NCBI GenBank assembly: GCA_030141605.1
Contig: JAQGDQ010000024.1
Coordinates: forward strand, 825,501-885,500
DNA: 60,000 nt
Reading direction: 5' to 3'
Source: Tubiluchus corallicola
Lineage: Eukaryota > Priapulida > Priapulimorpha > Priapulimorphida > Tubiluchidae
The notes under the pieces were generated by a model. It worked only from the letters and a program-made list of their open reading frames with translations, had not been told where the DNA came from and made no database searches. A program made the translations under genes and the position numbers. Shown piece after piece: positions 1 through 13,450 of the stretch; within the stretch, counting starts at the first letter, position 1, and each line of letters starts with the position of its first letter.

Positions 1-1414
1 GGCTATTTATCAATCGTTGCTCAACAATTAAAATTCTTATAACCTTTATGAGCTGGCATGCTATCAATTTCAAATTTCATTAAATTAATTATTGCTGGGT
101 GCTAAAAAGAAAGCTAAAGACATTTAAATTGCAATCAAGTGCAAGATCATTAATTACGGCATTGTTCGTAAGACAAAGGCTGTAAATTTTCTTCGCACTA
201 AATAATAATTTTCCTGAATTTTGCAGGCTAAGACAAAGAACCCTTGAAAGGTGGCATTGCAATCATAGTCAACACTAACCATAACGACGCTCGTCTAGTT
301 ACATAGTGGTGCTACAGAAGCAGAAAAAGTTTGGTCACGAAAAGAAAGGTCTCAAAAAATTATGTTCTTCGAATGCCTTGCACGGTGTTGCCACTTTCAA
401 CACGACACTCAAGGATGTAAAGGTCACATAGACGAAGGCAGCTTGAGTCAAAAAATACATATGACAGAAACACATTTATGGTCAGTGGCATCAGAAAAAC
501 TTTGAAGATGATGGTAAATTGATATCTTTAATTATTGACGCAAAAGAGCTTCTTAATGCTTGCTGCTGACGTTAAATGTACAACGATTTACACCTGTACT
601 ATTAATAGATAGAGAACGTCACTGATGAAAGTTGCGTGGTTGAGTGGTTATACAAATAAAGATTAGAACAGAATTGATATTTCAAACAACGAAAAAATTT
701 CCAGAAGAGTCCTAGATGGTGTGTACTTTCGTTCTTATTCTGTTACCTTTTAATACATATTATTGCGGGTGGGATTTTTTTAAAAGAAACACTGGTATTT
801 CTAAAAAAGTTTGAAACTTATAACCAAAGCCTGTGTATCACTGCATCATCTATACGTGCCTTGATAGGTTTTCGTTTCCGAAATTAATTCACATCGGTGT
901 CACTAAATAATCTCAACTGTCACCGCACGCATAATTATGAGATGTATTAATATTTTATGATTGTTAATTTCTGCACATGTGTAGTTTAACTATTAATGTC
1001 TCAAGCTAAAACTTATTCAAGAGTTGCACGCGCCTCTGGAGACTAATGCCAGCGCATAATGGAAATGTCTATTACCATTACTTTGGTACGAACTTAATTA
1101 ATATAAAACTTCCAGACGGGGGAGCCTCTTTCTCGTCACTGGCATCCTCAACGCAAATGACGTCAAGTAACAGTCGATCCAAATTAATAAAAATTGTCAA
1201 ATCCTATTATTAGCCTGAATTAGTGCATAACTTCAAACGATGCACCACCATGCGGGATTTATAATATTCCACGCGAAAGGGTTCTAGATTTTGTGTCCGC
1301 CCTGTACTACAGAAAACTGCTATTTGATGTGCAAAACAACAAAATGGGCATTAGTTAATGAGTGTTTGATCTGCTTTTTGCAACGTGCAAATGCTGGCAT
1401 TTTTTTTCAATGAG

Positions 1415-1441
1415 CCCCCCCCCCCCCACACACACACACAA
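1415..1441 (+). repeat. C13 homopolymer followed by (CA)n
   Basis: Thirteen Cs run straight into seven CA dinucleotides. Confidence 0.95.
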
Positions 1442-4400
1442 ACTGAGACAAATTAAAATGTGTTGTCGAATCGACTATGCAAATATTAGAAGTCTTGGCT
1501 TGCTCAAGATTGTAATACATACGTTTTGAGTAAACATTCGCTCTCTCTCACACAACATACATTGGCAATAAACAAACAGCTTCTCAAAAATCAAGCATTT
1601 GACTCACAATCGCTGCTTCAATGCTGCTTATCTGGAGATTAAAGGGCTTTCATTTACAGCAAATATAAACATTTTGCAGCAACTTAATAATAATATGTTT
1701 TGAAAAATTAACAGTTTCTCTAAATGTTAAAGTTTGCAGTGTTAAAAACGTACAAAGTTGTGTTTACTTATACGACCATAGTAATGCGTTTTATTGAGTA
1801 AAAGCCTTATATATATACATCAATGGATATGAGCAAATTATTACAGCTCAACAACCTGTAAACACAGTAAGCTGGTAAAAATATTACATAATACGTATGC
1901 CTAAAACAACTGAGATTATATACACAGCAGAACGGTTTTCAATTACAACTTGTACCTCATTTGCCAATCCCGTACTCGTCGGTGAAGTAAACACTTAAAA
2001 AAGCAGCTCACGTCTATTACTACGCACACTGAGTGGCTGGGGTTGTTTCCAACAAGTTTATTTAACCTCAACAGCATTTCAAAACAATCGCCAACCGTGA
2101 AATCAGTCAGAGAACAATTTACTTAAATTTAACTCAACAGTGAGTTTGCACACCCTCAAAGAATCACTAAAGCACAAGAACACTGAAGGCAGCCGGCGCA
2201 TTACCAGTTATTAACTTACTGCAGTATACATATATCGGAAATAATTTATAATTTATTGAAAGGAAAACAGCCTTGTAATGTATACGTATATAAGAAAACG
2301 TACGCAGAGAAGTTTTGAAGCTTAATAACAAAAAGAGGAATATTAACAGTACTGTACTAATGACGCACATTTGACCTAGCTAGCTGACATAAGTTGTTGT
2401 CACAGTATAGACTTTTTGATAAACTGTCCTTAAAACGTCTTTTTTAAAATACATCTAATTTAATCAATTTCTCTCTGTATTGCTCTCATTTGAGCTCTTT
2501 CAGCCAATTTGCACACATTCTATTAAAAAGTCAGTTCCTCAGCTTCTCTGTAAGTGCTTTGAACACATGTAAAATTTTTACATCGTGAAAAAGTTTCCAA
2601 AAAAGCTGTAGTCTAATATATTGAAACGGCTAAACTTTTAATTAGAATCTTCCTCAAATCGTATACAATTTTGGAAAATTCCATTAGGTGCCAAAAACAA
2701 GAGATCTAAACAAAAACGAGAAATACATTATAAATTATACTATGGTATTACAAAAGACTGGAGCATGTGTATAAACAGCACACCACTCACTACAATTTTA
2801 CTAAAAACTGCATAAAATTGTCGATTTTGCTTATTGATTAATCGATTATTGGAAATGATTTACTGTGTAAGCTATGCATAAAACACACCGTTAATTATTA
2901 ATCTTCAACGAATCTTCTATCGACAATCTAATAAATCAGAAATCCTATCATCTTAACAAAGTTTAATTATAATTTTGGTCTAATTCAATCCCGTGTCTGT
3001 CACCATTTGGACTTTACAATATGACCTGCTTTGCTAGCATTTATCGTTAAGACAGTACATGTAAGAAACTTCACTTTGTAATTAACTTGCATGTAATTAG
3101 TTAATTACGGGTAAATACCTGAGATAATTATAGACATTTGTAGCGTGCTACACCTGTGAACAGCCATTATAGATAAATGACCAGGCATCCAAGTCAAAAG
3201 CAAAAATTGAAATTTAAAATAGGTTTGTTATGCTGATGTGGTAATTATGCCTTTAGACCTTAAAGGGTAAACAGTAGCTATATCAATTAGCTTCTTTGCA
3301 TTATTAATGTACCTATACCTAATCTATCGGTTCAAGCTGAACAAGTTATGCAGTTAATTATGATTCATATTTTCTTTTAGAAAAAAGAGAAGGATACGAT
3401 AATTACAACTTTTTTATGTTTTCGCAAAATTTGTTCCGGAAACGTAAGATTCTTCAAATATTTAATAGTTACTACAGTTTTGAAAGCATTTGAACACTAC
3501 AAAATTTCGCTAAACAAAGAGAAAGAAGAAAGGAACAGAAAAATAGGAACGCTTTTATAAAGAAAGTGAGAAAAACAAAAGAAAAAATAATGTAAAAACA
3601 AACAGTAGATGTATATGCAAAAAATTTGGATATCGTTTTTTGTGGGCTTCATAAATCAAATAGTGAAAATATAGTAATTAATCGATCTAGAAAACGTTTT
3701 GAACCAACTACATCTTGCCTTTTGTCAATAACTTTAGAATGTTTTAATTTATATAAATACGTAAATATGAATAAAGGCGAATAAAAATAGCTTTACATAG
3801 ATTAGAGTGCCACTATCAAGCAAATTCCGTAGTGATAGAGTTAGCAGTAGGCACACTTCTACAGAATGGTCCAAAAGTATCCAGTATGTCTGTCACCAGG
3901 GAAAAATGTAAACAATTAAGAGTTTGGCCAAGATATGAATGTAGCTTTAACTGGCCTAACACTGTCAGCATAGTAACCTCCACTTTTATTTATTTCCTGA
4001 CAGCACATTTTACTGCATAAACTCTCTTTTTCCCTCTCTAGTTTTTGTAAGTACAGTAATGAGAGCAGACTGTGTATACAACTACGGCTAATACCAGGCT
4101 CAGGCCTAAATCAACTAACCTTGAAGTTATTTACCACAGTTTAAGCTAACAAGGGCCCGGCAAAAACGAGTTTTTAATGCCTTATTATTAATTTCGCCGC
4201 AGTGCTAAGTGTTTAAGCAATCCAGGTGTATTATATACAGCACCCATGCGTCTCTCGTCTATAATATAGGCTCGCTATACTTACAGCTGTTCCTTTAATT
4301 AGTGTGAATTATAATTATGGAAATTTCGCTTCGATTTTCCTGCCTCTGTCAAGACAAGTAAGGGAGGCACAAAGGTTGGATGCGCCCTCACGTGACATAA

Positions 4401-6256
4401 GTCTAGGGGGGGGGGTTAAAGTAACTAGATATACATGTCACCTGAGCTTTGCCCGTTTTACTAATTATGGGAAATCAAGTGCATTTATACTTTATGTACA
4501 GACAGTGATTAAGCATAGATGCCCGAAAAACAGAACGTATGGGTTCGAGACCTAGTTGAGATTTAAATTTTTAGGACTTTCCAATTTAGTATTGCCTCCA
4601 TGCGTTTATTGGATTACATAATCCATAAACATCCAATGAAACCTGTTTCACCTAAACTATTTTTAGTAAAGTTAAGTAAGGAGAAATATGGATCTTGGGA
4701 GAATAGTGTTACTGAAGGCTGGAAATTCATTGTAAAATTAACTACGCAACTCGCATCGCAAGGAAGTGAAAATGATAGCTCTAACATCTAGAACCTTAAC
4801 AGTCTTAACTCCTCCTTCAACCATCCCAACTCAGCCAATCTGATCAGGGCTCCGGTATGTTCCCAAACTTCAACTCGGCCACTTGAAAATGACAGACGCC
4901 CCTACCCCCAGTGCCTCTAAATGACCATCAATTTCATAACAATCACAGCGAGTCTGCACGCTGAGCTTTTCAGCAACCAAATTTGCACAATAAAAGATGT
5001 GACCCTTAAAGTTTAAACTTAACAAGAGCCGTTGAAACACCGATACTCGAGTCTGGGTTATAAATTCCAGGAGATTTTTTTCTTTGTTGCGTCGGCGCAA
5101 TCTTTAAAGATTCTTTAAAAATGCAATCAGACAACGCTGAATAGCACGCTCACTACTAGACGTTATTTACAACTGAGAGGTTGTGGCTCAAGTTCTGTCT
5201 TTTTTTACAATTATTAGATGTTCAATTCATGCTGCTTGTATTTAATATTAGCAACAAGTCTGCATGACAAGTGGCAATTGACAGCTTACCTTTACTTTCC
5301 ATGGAACATTACACTATAGTCAGGTATCCTGCTGTATATTCTATGCAATCGCCCATTATTGAATCCAACCAATTTTGGCATGTCCTCATTTTTTTAAAAT
5401 ACAATTATATTACACATATCATTCTTAAAACGGCATATCGATAAAAAATCAGTAATTTAAATGGCACGTTCTAAGCACAAAAGATGAATTTCAACTTGCG
5501 TATTTTCTCGAATTTCTAGTAATATTCACACTATTCGCGGCAGCGACCAAACATACACAAATCGCGTGTACTATTGATGAGTTTGAAAAACAAATAACTT
5601 TGTAATTGACGTTTTTTACGTCATCCTGCATAAAAGCGTGATCAAGCTTTCAGTCACCCAATACATCAATTAATTTCGCAAAGATGGTCTACGTACGTGC
5701 TCAGTATAATTACGTACACGTCCAAGCACAGTGTAGAACTAAATTACGGTGCTTGAAACACCCAAATGCATTTAACTGTTACAGGTATTAAATGCTCGAA
5801 CTTTGTGTAATCATGCATTGAGTGAAGTATACCTGTTGGTGAAGAGATTATACCATGAACTTTTCAGGTGAGAAACGTTCAGTAGCTACATGGTCACTGC
5901 TCTTTTTGACCAGTGGTCAACTCATTAATGTGTATCGCAGCTATGAAAAATGTGTACGTATATTTGATTTAGTTATACATACACATAATACAAATATAAT
6001 GTATACGAAGCTAATGGAAAATCAAATATATATATATATATATAGTAGCGTCACAGAGCTTAAAATTTTTCGTTGTAAATACTCAACTCCTCCTAGGGAA
6101 CAGTGGCAGCATAACGTAGAATTAATAAATTTTGTAATTAACCTGAAGCCTTAGTGTATTGTTTTTTCTTTATGGGTTATTGCAGCTTACATTACTATAT
6201 AAACAAACGTTAAGTTTAAACAATTTCGGTGAAATAAAATTCATCTTTACCCCGGG

Positions 6257-6279
6257 GATGGTGATTATTGATGATGATA

Positions 6280-6322
<43 letters not shown>

Positions 6323-6468
6323 CGATGACGGTGATGATGATGATGATAACGATTGATTATGATGGTGATGATGATCGATGATGATGATGGTGATGATGAT
6401 GGTAATGATGATGATGATGATAATGACAATGATAATGATGATGAGGACGACGACGACATAGATGATAA
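6257..6468 (+). repeat. (GAT)n microsatellite, interrupted
   Basis: Long GAT/GAC trinucleotide tract with variant interruptions. It gives spurious poly-Asp and poly-Ser/His reading frames. Confidence 0.97.
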
Positions 6469-7584
6469 TTTATTTCTAGGAAAATCAGTGCTGCTCTAAA
6501 ACTACACAAACTAATCAGAAGTGTTTTGTTTTTTATATAAATTACCTTGCGGCAGAAAAGTAAATTAGATTTATACTAAACAAGCCTCCACTAGCAGCAT
6601 TTACTTTTATATTAAAGACGTTCCCAGAAAGCCAATAACTTTTAGGAGACGTGACGTTGGATGTTCTCAAAGAGTTATGCGATTCAAAAAATTTCAATTC
6701 TGCGACAAAACAAGGTGGGAAATCTTACAAGCGCAAAAGCCTGTTAATAGTTCTGAAATTGCATAACTCTTTTTGACATTTAGCGCGCGCACACATATAT
6801 ACATCGGCTGTTTTTCACCTTGCACTGACAAAATTGTGCTTCTACACCATTCTGCCATAAAAAGTATCGGCCAGCAAGAAGTGTCAAACAAAGAAACATT
6901 AAATTGTTCATATTACAAAAATACGTCTATGAACATTAAACCCAGAATACACCACACTTAAAATTGTTTACTGTAATAATCAAAATAAATTTGTTGTTAG
7001 CATTGCACAACTTTCATGTACGCGATCACCAAGCATTATATAATTATACTGAACCTCTGTTAAAAACAAAGTTGGAATTTAAGGGTACTTGCTTCCATTT
7101 AGCTAAGACGACAGCATCTTAACGTTTATAGCAATTGTGGATAGGACTAAGAATATTAGCAGTGCCACTAAAGCTTGAAACCATCACTGTTGGTTCTGGA
7201 TCTCGATGGCGTATCCCCCTTAAAGAGGTAGCCTTGGTTAGAAAGCAAAAAATCCGAAAATATCGACATGTGACAAAAGAAACAGAAAGTCAACTTCAAC
7301 GTGTTAAAAAGGAAAGGATTATTTCCTCTGGTCCTCGAATCAATCATAATTAGTAATAAAATTCGTCAAAAGTAGTTTTGACCAGACTTCATGAGGAAGT
7401 TCTGTTGCAGGCAGGGCGCTGAACACCTATCAAAAACGGGAACAACGGAAAGCATTTCCAGTAAAAACGTAATCTGGTTTCAGCTTCGGGAACTTATCAT
7501 GTATTAGGAACCAACATATTTCAATGGTTAACACGGTCGTGCCGCAGTTGGGCTTGCATGTGATCAACAGTGACCGTAAACTGT

Positions 7585-7955
7585 CAGAACTGTAAGGTCA
7601 GTTGCAGTAATGTGTGCCAGAAGCCAAACAATCTGTGGGACACTTACTAAGTTGTTTTGAACAAGATAGGCGTGATGCAAATGTTCAGAATAAATATCAT
7701 GAGAGTGCCAAAACAATAAACTCGGTTGCAGTAAATGTGTGCCAGAAGCCAAACAATCTGTGTGACACTTACTAAGCTGTTTTGAGCAAGATATACGCGA
7801 TGTAAATGTTCAAAATAAATATCTTGATAGAGTATCAGAACAGTAAACTCAGTTGCAGTAATGTGTGCCAGAAGCGAAACAATCTGTGTGACACTTACGA
7901 AGTTGTTTTGAGCAAAATAGGCGCGAAGCAAATGTTCAGAATAAATAGTCATGAA
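7585..7955 (+). repeat. ~125-bp tandem repeat, 3 copies
   Basis: The marker GTTGCAGTAATGTGTGCCAG recurs at about 7601, 7725 and 7852, followed each time by CAATCTGTG(T)GACACTTAC and TGTTTTGA(G/A)CAAGATA. Divergence is moderate. Open frames across it on both strands are repeat artefacts. Confidence 0.85.
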
Positions 7956-10900
7956 ATTATTTGCAATGCTAAATCCGATGAGGCAAACACAATACTGTAT
8001 GGCAATATATTGATTGCGAGTTCCTGCAAATATGACTTGATAACCTCTAGTGTTAATAAACAGCATTTTCTTGGCCTGAGTCTGCATCTCCTGAGCATCG
8101 GGTCTAATCTAATAGAGCAACTTAAACTCTTCGGCTGCCATATTCACACAATGAAGGGGAGGTGCGTCCCTAGTGCTGATGTGCAATGGATGCTGAAAGT
8201 GACAAACATTTTCCAACGAGGCTATTTGACAAGCTCTGAAGCGAACGTTCGACCCCTTCAGGATAGCCGAACTTTACTGCAATTTTCTCAGTGTTCTACT
8301 TAACAGTGCAGTGATGACGTGATAAGTGATAGATAGAATAATATACGGGTAATATAGAGACTACTAAATCTCTATAAGACTTAAAGAAACGAAAATTGAC
8401 TTTCCGTGCACACGTACGATTGTATGTTCACTTATGGAATAACATTTTGAGGCATCCTGTTCTTAGGAGTCACGACTGCATGAAAAAGAAAGTTTGGGGC
8501 AATTGGAAAAAACCACAGGAATGTAACAGGATAGACACTACTGCCTGAAAGACTTCTATATTCGTGCCTAGCAGTTTATTTGCCCAAATACGTATTCGAG
8601 ATCATAATTCTGTACCAGCAGCGCCACCACCGGCGGATGATAGCAAGAGCATGTCACGTGGCCATCCTCGTTTTGAACCCAAGATTTCTTCGCCCAGCAT
8701 CTCAGCACGACATACAATAATGCAATTTATTGCTAAATTAGATTCACATCTAATCAAATAGACATAACAGGTTTTACAGGAGTATTTTTATGGCTGGATT
8801 CAGGAAGGACCTCCAATGCTTTTAATTGAGGGTTATACAAAATGCTCAGCCATTTCAACGCATAAAATTTTTAGCGTTCGGCTAATTTTCTTCGTTCAGC
8901 CCATTATCTCACTCATATACGGCTTGTTTTTTCTTACAAAATATGTGACTTAATTCAACTATTTTTGCAGTCTGTTCATACAGCTAAGAAAGTTACTATA
9001 TTTCTCTAAGGGTCGGTCTAATTGTTTATTCACTTGCTGTATACACATACACAGATATCCTAATGACGACCACTGTTGCTATCATTATTAACACCGTCGT
9101 CATTGCCAATGAATGACCTCACTATATAGCGTTAGAGCTTTGCTTTTTGTTTGACAACACTATCGCCGTGGCTATCATAGTGCTCATCTTTCAAGTTATC
9201 TTGCCTTCGAAGAGTCTGACGATCATCGTATCTTGGCGCACATATTGTGAGGAGAGTGGAATCGAAGTATTCGTGTGTATTATGTCTTCTAGGAGAATTA
9301 GTGTGATGAAAAATGGATCTTAAGCACTAAAGGTTGTGGAAAATCCGACAATACCACATGTTATTCTAATAGGGCTTGATTTCAATCTTTCTCTTTGGCT
9401 GTAGATTAAACTAGTTACTAATATTTGATTATGAGTAAATGTAAAGTTTGCGAAAACTTGTAGTGAACAATAAACTTGAATTAGAACAATCTATACTATT
9501 AATAATATCGAAAACAATTATGAAATGCAATACATACCTCACGTATGTTTACATATAATACACTTTTATTGCTAAAACAGTCCCATGATACTTAGGTAAA
9601 CGAGATGGTAAGATATTAGGTCAGGAATGACTTAAATGACGACCAAACTGACTCTTGGTATACACAGTGCTGCTCAAATACTTATACGCTGTCATAGTCA
9701 ACAACTCCAATAATTATTGAGCTCATCGTTATCATCATGATCGCCAGTATCCTTATCAAGATCTTCCCTACCAAGAAGGCCTTCGACCACCACATTTCTT
9801 CTAAGTACTGTACAGTCCTCAAAAAATATTGTCCTTGTCATCGTCACTGTCAATGTCGTTACTGCCATTGCTATTACTATCGTTTTCTCATTGCACTGCC
9901 GCCGCTACCAACCGCTAAAATCACACTGTCATAGCTGCCATGAACAAACGGCTTCGTATTAATGCATTACATTCCTGGCAGGCCAATGGGGCATTTTTTA
10001 TCAAGCCACTAAAATATGTTTGCAGAATAGATCATATTTTCCTGGACACAAGTTTCAACAATGAGAGACCCTACGCCCCCCCCCAAACGAATGAGTTAAT
10101 CATTTAAACGCATTCGAGGCACCACATCGCCGAACTGCCTCACATGTAAAACAACATGGCCTCTTCGACAGCTCGCACATTATACATCAACACTGAAAGA
10201 TGTTTGCGGAAAAACGTTAACAGAGAATCCAATTAAGAACTATCCAGTCTTCAGAGACGGCTGTGTTTCCCCAGTCACAATAACACTAAAACAGTCATTA
10301 AAGTCTTAAATTTTAATCCGGAAAATTAACGATCGTAAAGAAGCCGAGAACCATCACGGCCTGCTTCTATCAGCGGGTGAAGTAAGGATTTACATTTAAT
10401 TTCTTTTAAAATCTTAGCACCAGTTTAAGCACCACGCAGGCGAAATATAAAAATACATTTTAAACCGAGAAATTAATTTGTTGATTTGAGTACATTCATG
10501 AGAATAAATATTGCTTATGAAATAACATGGAACTGTTATGTATAACTGTCCGGCGCAGCTAGAAAACATTGGTATCTACGCTCTATATCCTGTCTTTGGC
10601 ACAAGATTCGAATTTATCAGAATTTTTTAGTTTTTGAGAAAACTATCTTATAGCTAGATGAATTGGAGAGTGAAACTTACTGGAGAATTTTGAGATCAAT
10701 ACTATCGGTCTTGACGCTTAAAGTGTGCATCTTAACCTTGGTGTAAAGTTTAAACCAGTTCTCGAATTGCTAAGTATATCTAATCCATGCAATATTCTCA
10801 AATGCTTCGTGCTCATATTTTTGGACCAAAGTCTCCTAAAGTCGCCTAGCAAACTTAGAATCATTGTCTGTCACCTAACAAGATAGGAAGCACTAATAGG

Positions 10901-10984
10901 TTTGGATCCGGCAATGAGATACTGTTTATTGTTTTTCATTGATCGTCGAATACAATATAATTTTGGAGAGTGAAAAAATTTCAC

Positions 10985-11065
10985 CGACTGGGAGTCGATC
11001 TGGATTTCTTGATCACAATCTTCGGATTAAGAACCAAATGCATTATCCCTTAGGTCACGAAGTGG
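10985..11065 (-). repeat. tRNA-Arg-like SINE head
   Basis: The minus strand reads TGACCTAAGGGATAATGC (A box region), then GGTTCTTAATCCGAAGATTGTG, then AGATCGACTCCCA. This follows the order of a tRNA-Arg(TCT): D arm, anticodon arm with TCT in the loop, and a B box, but with an insertion of about ten bases before the T arm and several mismatches. It is a decayed tRNA-derived element. The following GTCGGTGAAATTTT may be the SINE body. Confidence 0.5.
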
Positions 11066-11172
11066 TGTAACAGTCATATAGCCATACAGGTCACTAGTCC
11101 ACTCATTTAAAGGCCTTAAGCTATGCGGCAATAGATCACAGGTATCATTTGTGCATAACAGTTTACATGTGT

Positions 11173-11192
11173 ACTATACATGCATGTATAGT
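11173..11192. repeat. 20-bp perfect palindrome
   Basis: ACTATACATG followed directly by its reverse complement CATGTATAGT, with no loop. It is AT-rich, and its function is unknown. Confidence 0.9.
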
Positions 11193-12029
11193 TTATGCAT
11201 CCAAGAGACCACAACTATGACGCAATACTAGAGGAGTTATTGGAATTATGCAACCTTTATCTAGCCTGATGGTTTTTCTATGGGCACCATTACAAAAATG
11301 CATCGTAATCATCTAACGCTTCTTTAAGATAGTGTACTAGTGTATGTAGTGATGACGTCATACTGGCAGCCACATTAAGAGAGTGAAAGTGGGTCCTATT
11401 ACAGTCGGCGCAATGGTTCATAGTATATTTATGCAAAAGCTCAGCCTCCTGCGATGAAAACTGAGGTCTGTGACAGATTTCCCAGATAAATGTGACAAAA
11501 ACACCATCAACAACAACAGCAACATGACGAAGAACTAGAAATCCGCGCACTTCGCGCCGGATTCAAAAACTGCGAAGCTGCAAACAAACCCTTATAAAAT
11601 CATTCATTTATTTCGTAATGTGCAATATGCATTATATTCAGTATGTAGACTAGTATTTACACTCTAGTGTTAATGCCGCACTTATGTTTAAGACAGAAAT
11701 CCGATTTGTTTTCTTATCGCTTATAACAGCATTAAACATCGGTATTTATTTTTGATTCTAAAACGCGATTTAATTTAAGTGTCCACTCTAAACGGCTTCA
11801 GCACTTTAGCAGCCAACACAACAAGTTTAAATTCATAAAGCAATGAAATTGAGTGAAGGTTCTGAGTCTTCAAAAAGGGTTTAGATTTGAAGTGGATGAC
11901 AAGGCAAACGAATACATTAAATAAGTCTTCACACTTGCGCATGTACAACTAAATTGGTTCGTTTTACACCACAGTAACTGAATTTTACTAATTTTTCGTT
12001 ATGTGACCAGAAATGGGTAAATAGATCGC

Positions 12030-12110
12030 ATCATACTGGGTTTCGAACCCAGAACAATGTCGCATCAGCTTATAAGGCTATTTAGCACAAGAAACTAGCC
12101 GCCAGCTATC
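12030..12110 (-). repeat. tRNA-like element with perfect T arm
   Basis: On the minus strand a perfect T arm, CTGGG-TTCGAAA-CCCAG, is preceded by about 60 bases with anticodon-arm-like pairing (GCCTT/GATGC) and a poor D arm. This is typical of an eroded tRNA-derived SINE. Similar B-box remnants occur near 30930 (minus, ATTCGAACTCG) and 4540 (plus, GGGTTCGAGACC). Confidence 0.4.
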
Positions 12111-12284
12111 TTGAAAATTAATTACAATCATTATAAAAAACACAGATTTCATTAAAAAATTATTCCTGGACAGCATTTTTATTGTAAAATACACCAAACG
12201 TATCACGCGTCAAAATTTAAATCAGTGGTAGTTCAACTATAATACAGATGAACTAAACAAATTTTCAATGAACTTCTAATTTTC

Positions 12285-12640
12285 CATCAGCCCACCGAGA
12301 CTGGTGATTACGCAAATGATAAGAGCGGCTTTAAGATTAAAAATGTCCTTTGCTAATTTTTCCTTCATTTATTATTCCGCATTTTCGCTTTGTCTTCCGT
12401 CTGGCATGGCGGCTTTGTTCATACTGGACCGATATTATTATAAGTATGATTATACATGAACAAATGTCAAGCGTAACAAACCCTCCATGTAATTCTGCGC
12501 AAAATTAATTGGAATTATATCTGCCTAATTAATCTGCCGCGCAGCAGCTTAGCCATCACCGTTATACACATGCAGATTATCCAGAATATCATATTAATTA
12601 AAAATATCATACATGATTTGATTAATTACCCACCGGAGTG
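12285..12640. promoter_or_regulatory. Enhancer-like homeodomain-motif block in the intron
   Basis: Contains ATTACGCAAATGATAAG, CATGGCGGCTTTG (YY1-like core), AATTAATTGG and TGCCTAATTAATCTG, without simple repeats or open frames. Such clusters are typical of conserved non-coding elements around developmental genes. Conservation cannot be tested here. Confidence 0.25.
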
Positions 12641-12789
12641 TCATCTTTCAAACAAATCTCAAACGCTCAGAAACACTGTCTATTTAGTCTGTCAAATTTC
12701 ATTCGAGCGGCGGTGCCGCGTTTGAGATCGAGAGGTTGTTTCAGTTTAATTAACAATCAAGCGGAAGCAATTAAAATGAAAAGTTTTCT

Positions 12790-13450
12790 ATACGTACAGG
12801 GTAATTCAAAAGTATCGCATCAAGTTAGTAGACTGGCACTCAAACTGCATAATTTAATTTTTAAATTAGTCACTACAGGGCTAAAGTCAGAACTGTCCTT
12901 GGTACCGTACACACTGAATAACTTGATCAATAGAAGAATGACTTTGTCTTCAAAGTAACTAACTTTATAAGTGAAATTCAAAATTTCGTACTGAAATGTA
13001 ACTTTCGAACTACACCTCAAAATCCTCTGAAATAACTTCTAAAAGATATTCAAACGCACCTGCTTGATAAGAAAATTTTATTATCAAATAAATAAGAAAA
13101 TAAAAGTAAGTTGGTATTCAAACTGAGTGGTGCAATGTTTGTATATGTACAGAATAAGTCAAAAGTAACGATCACGTTGGTAAACTTGCATTCAAACTAC
13201 ATTGTTTGTTTCTCTGATTAGTCTCTAGGCCAGAAACCAGAATTTGATATAGAGTATCGCGGTACCAATCACACTAAATAATTTGATAATTAATTAACAT
13301 AAATGAGTGACTTGATCTTCAAAGTAGCGGAATTAAGAATTTTGTACTAAAATGTTGAACTCAGCTTAATCCACAACTTCTGAATGACACTCAAACTCAA
13401 CAGTTCGATTACTAGCTCCGGTATTCAAGCTGAGTAAACAATGGACAAAA
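12790..13450 (+). repeat. ~350-bp diverged tandem duplication starting with a GTACAG motif
   Basis: The segments from 12794 and from 13147 align over more than 200 bases. Shared parts include GTACAG then TCAAAAGTA, CAAACTnCAT, GGTACC, CACACT(G/A)AATAA, CTTCAAAGTA and TTTnGTACT(G/A)AAATGT. The copies begin like the GTACAGGGT elements at 15584, 15716 and 21236, suggesting one old dispersed family. Confidence 0.7.

Noticed and set aside
5285-5340. Donor-like GTAAGC on the minus strand as a possible second ZFHX coding exon
   Set aside because: The sequence before it has no pyrimidine-rich acceptor and does not encode the expected zinc-finger motif.
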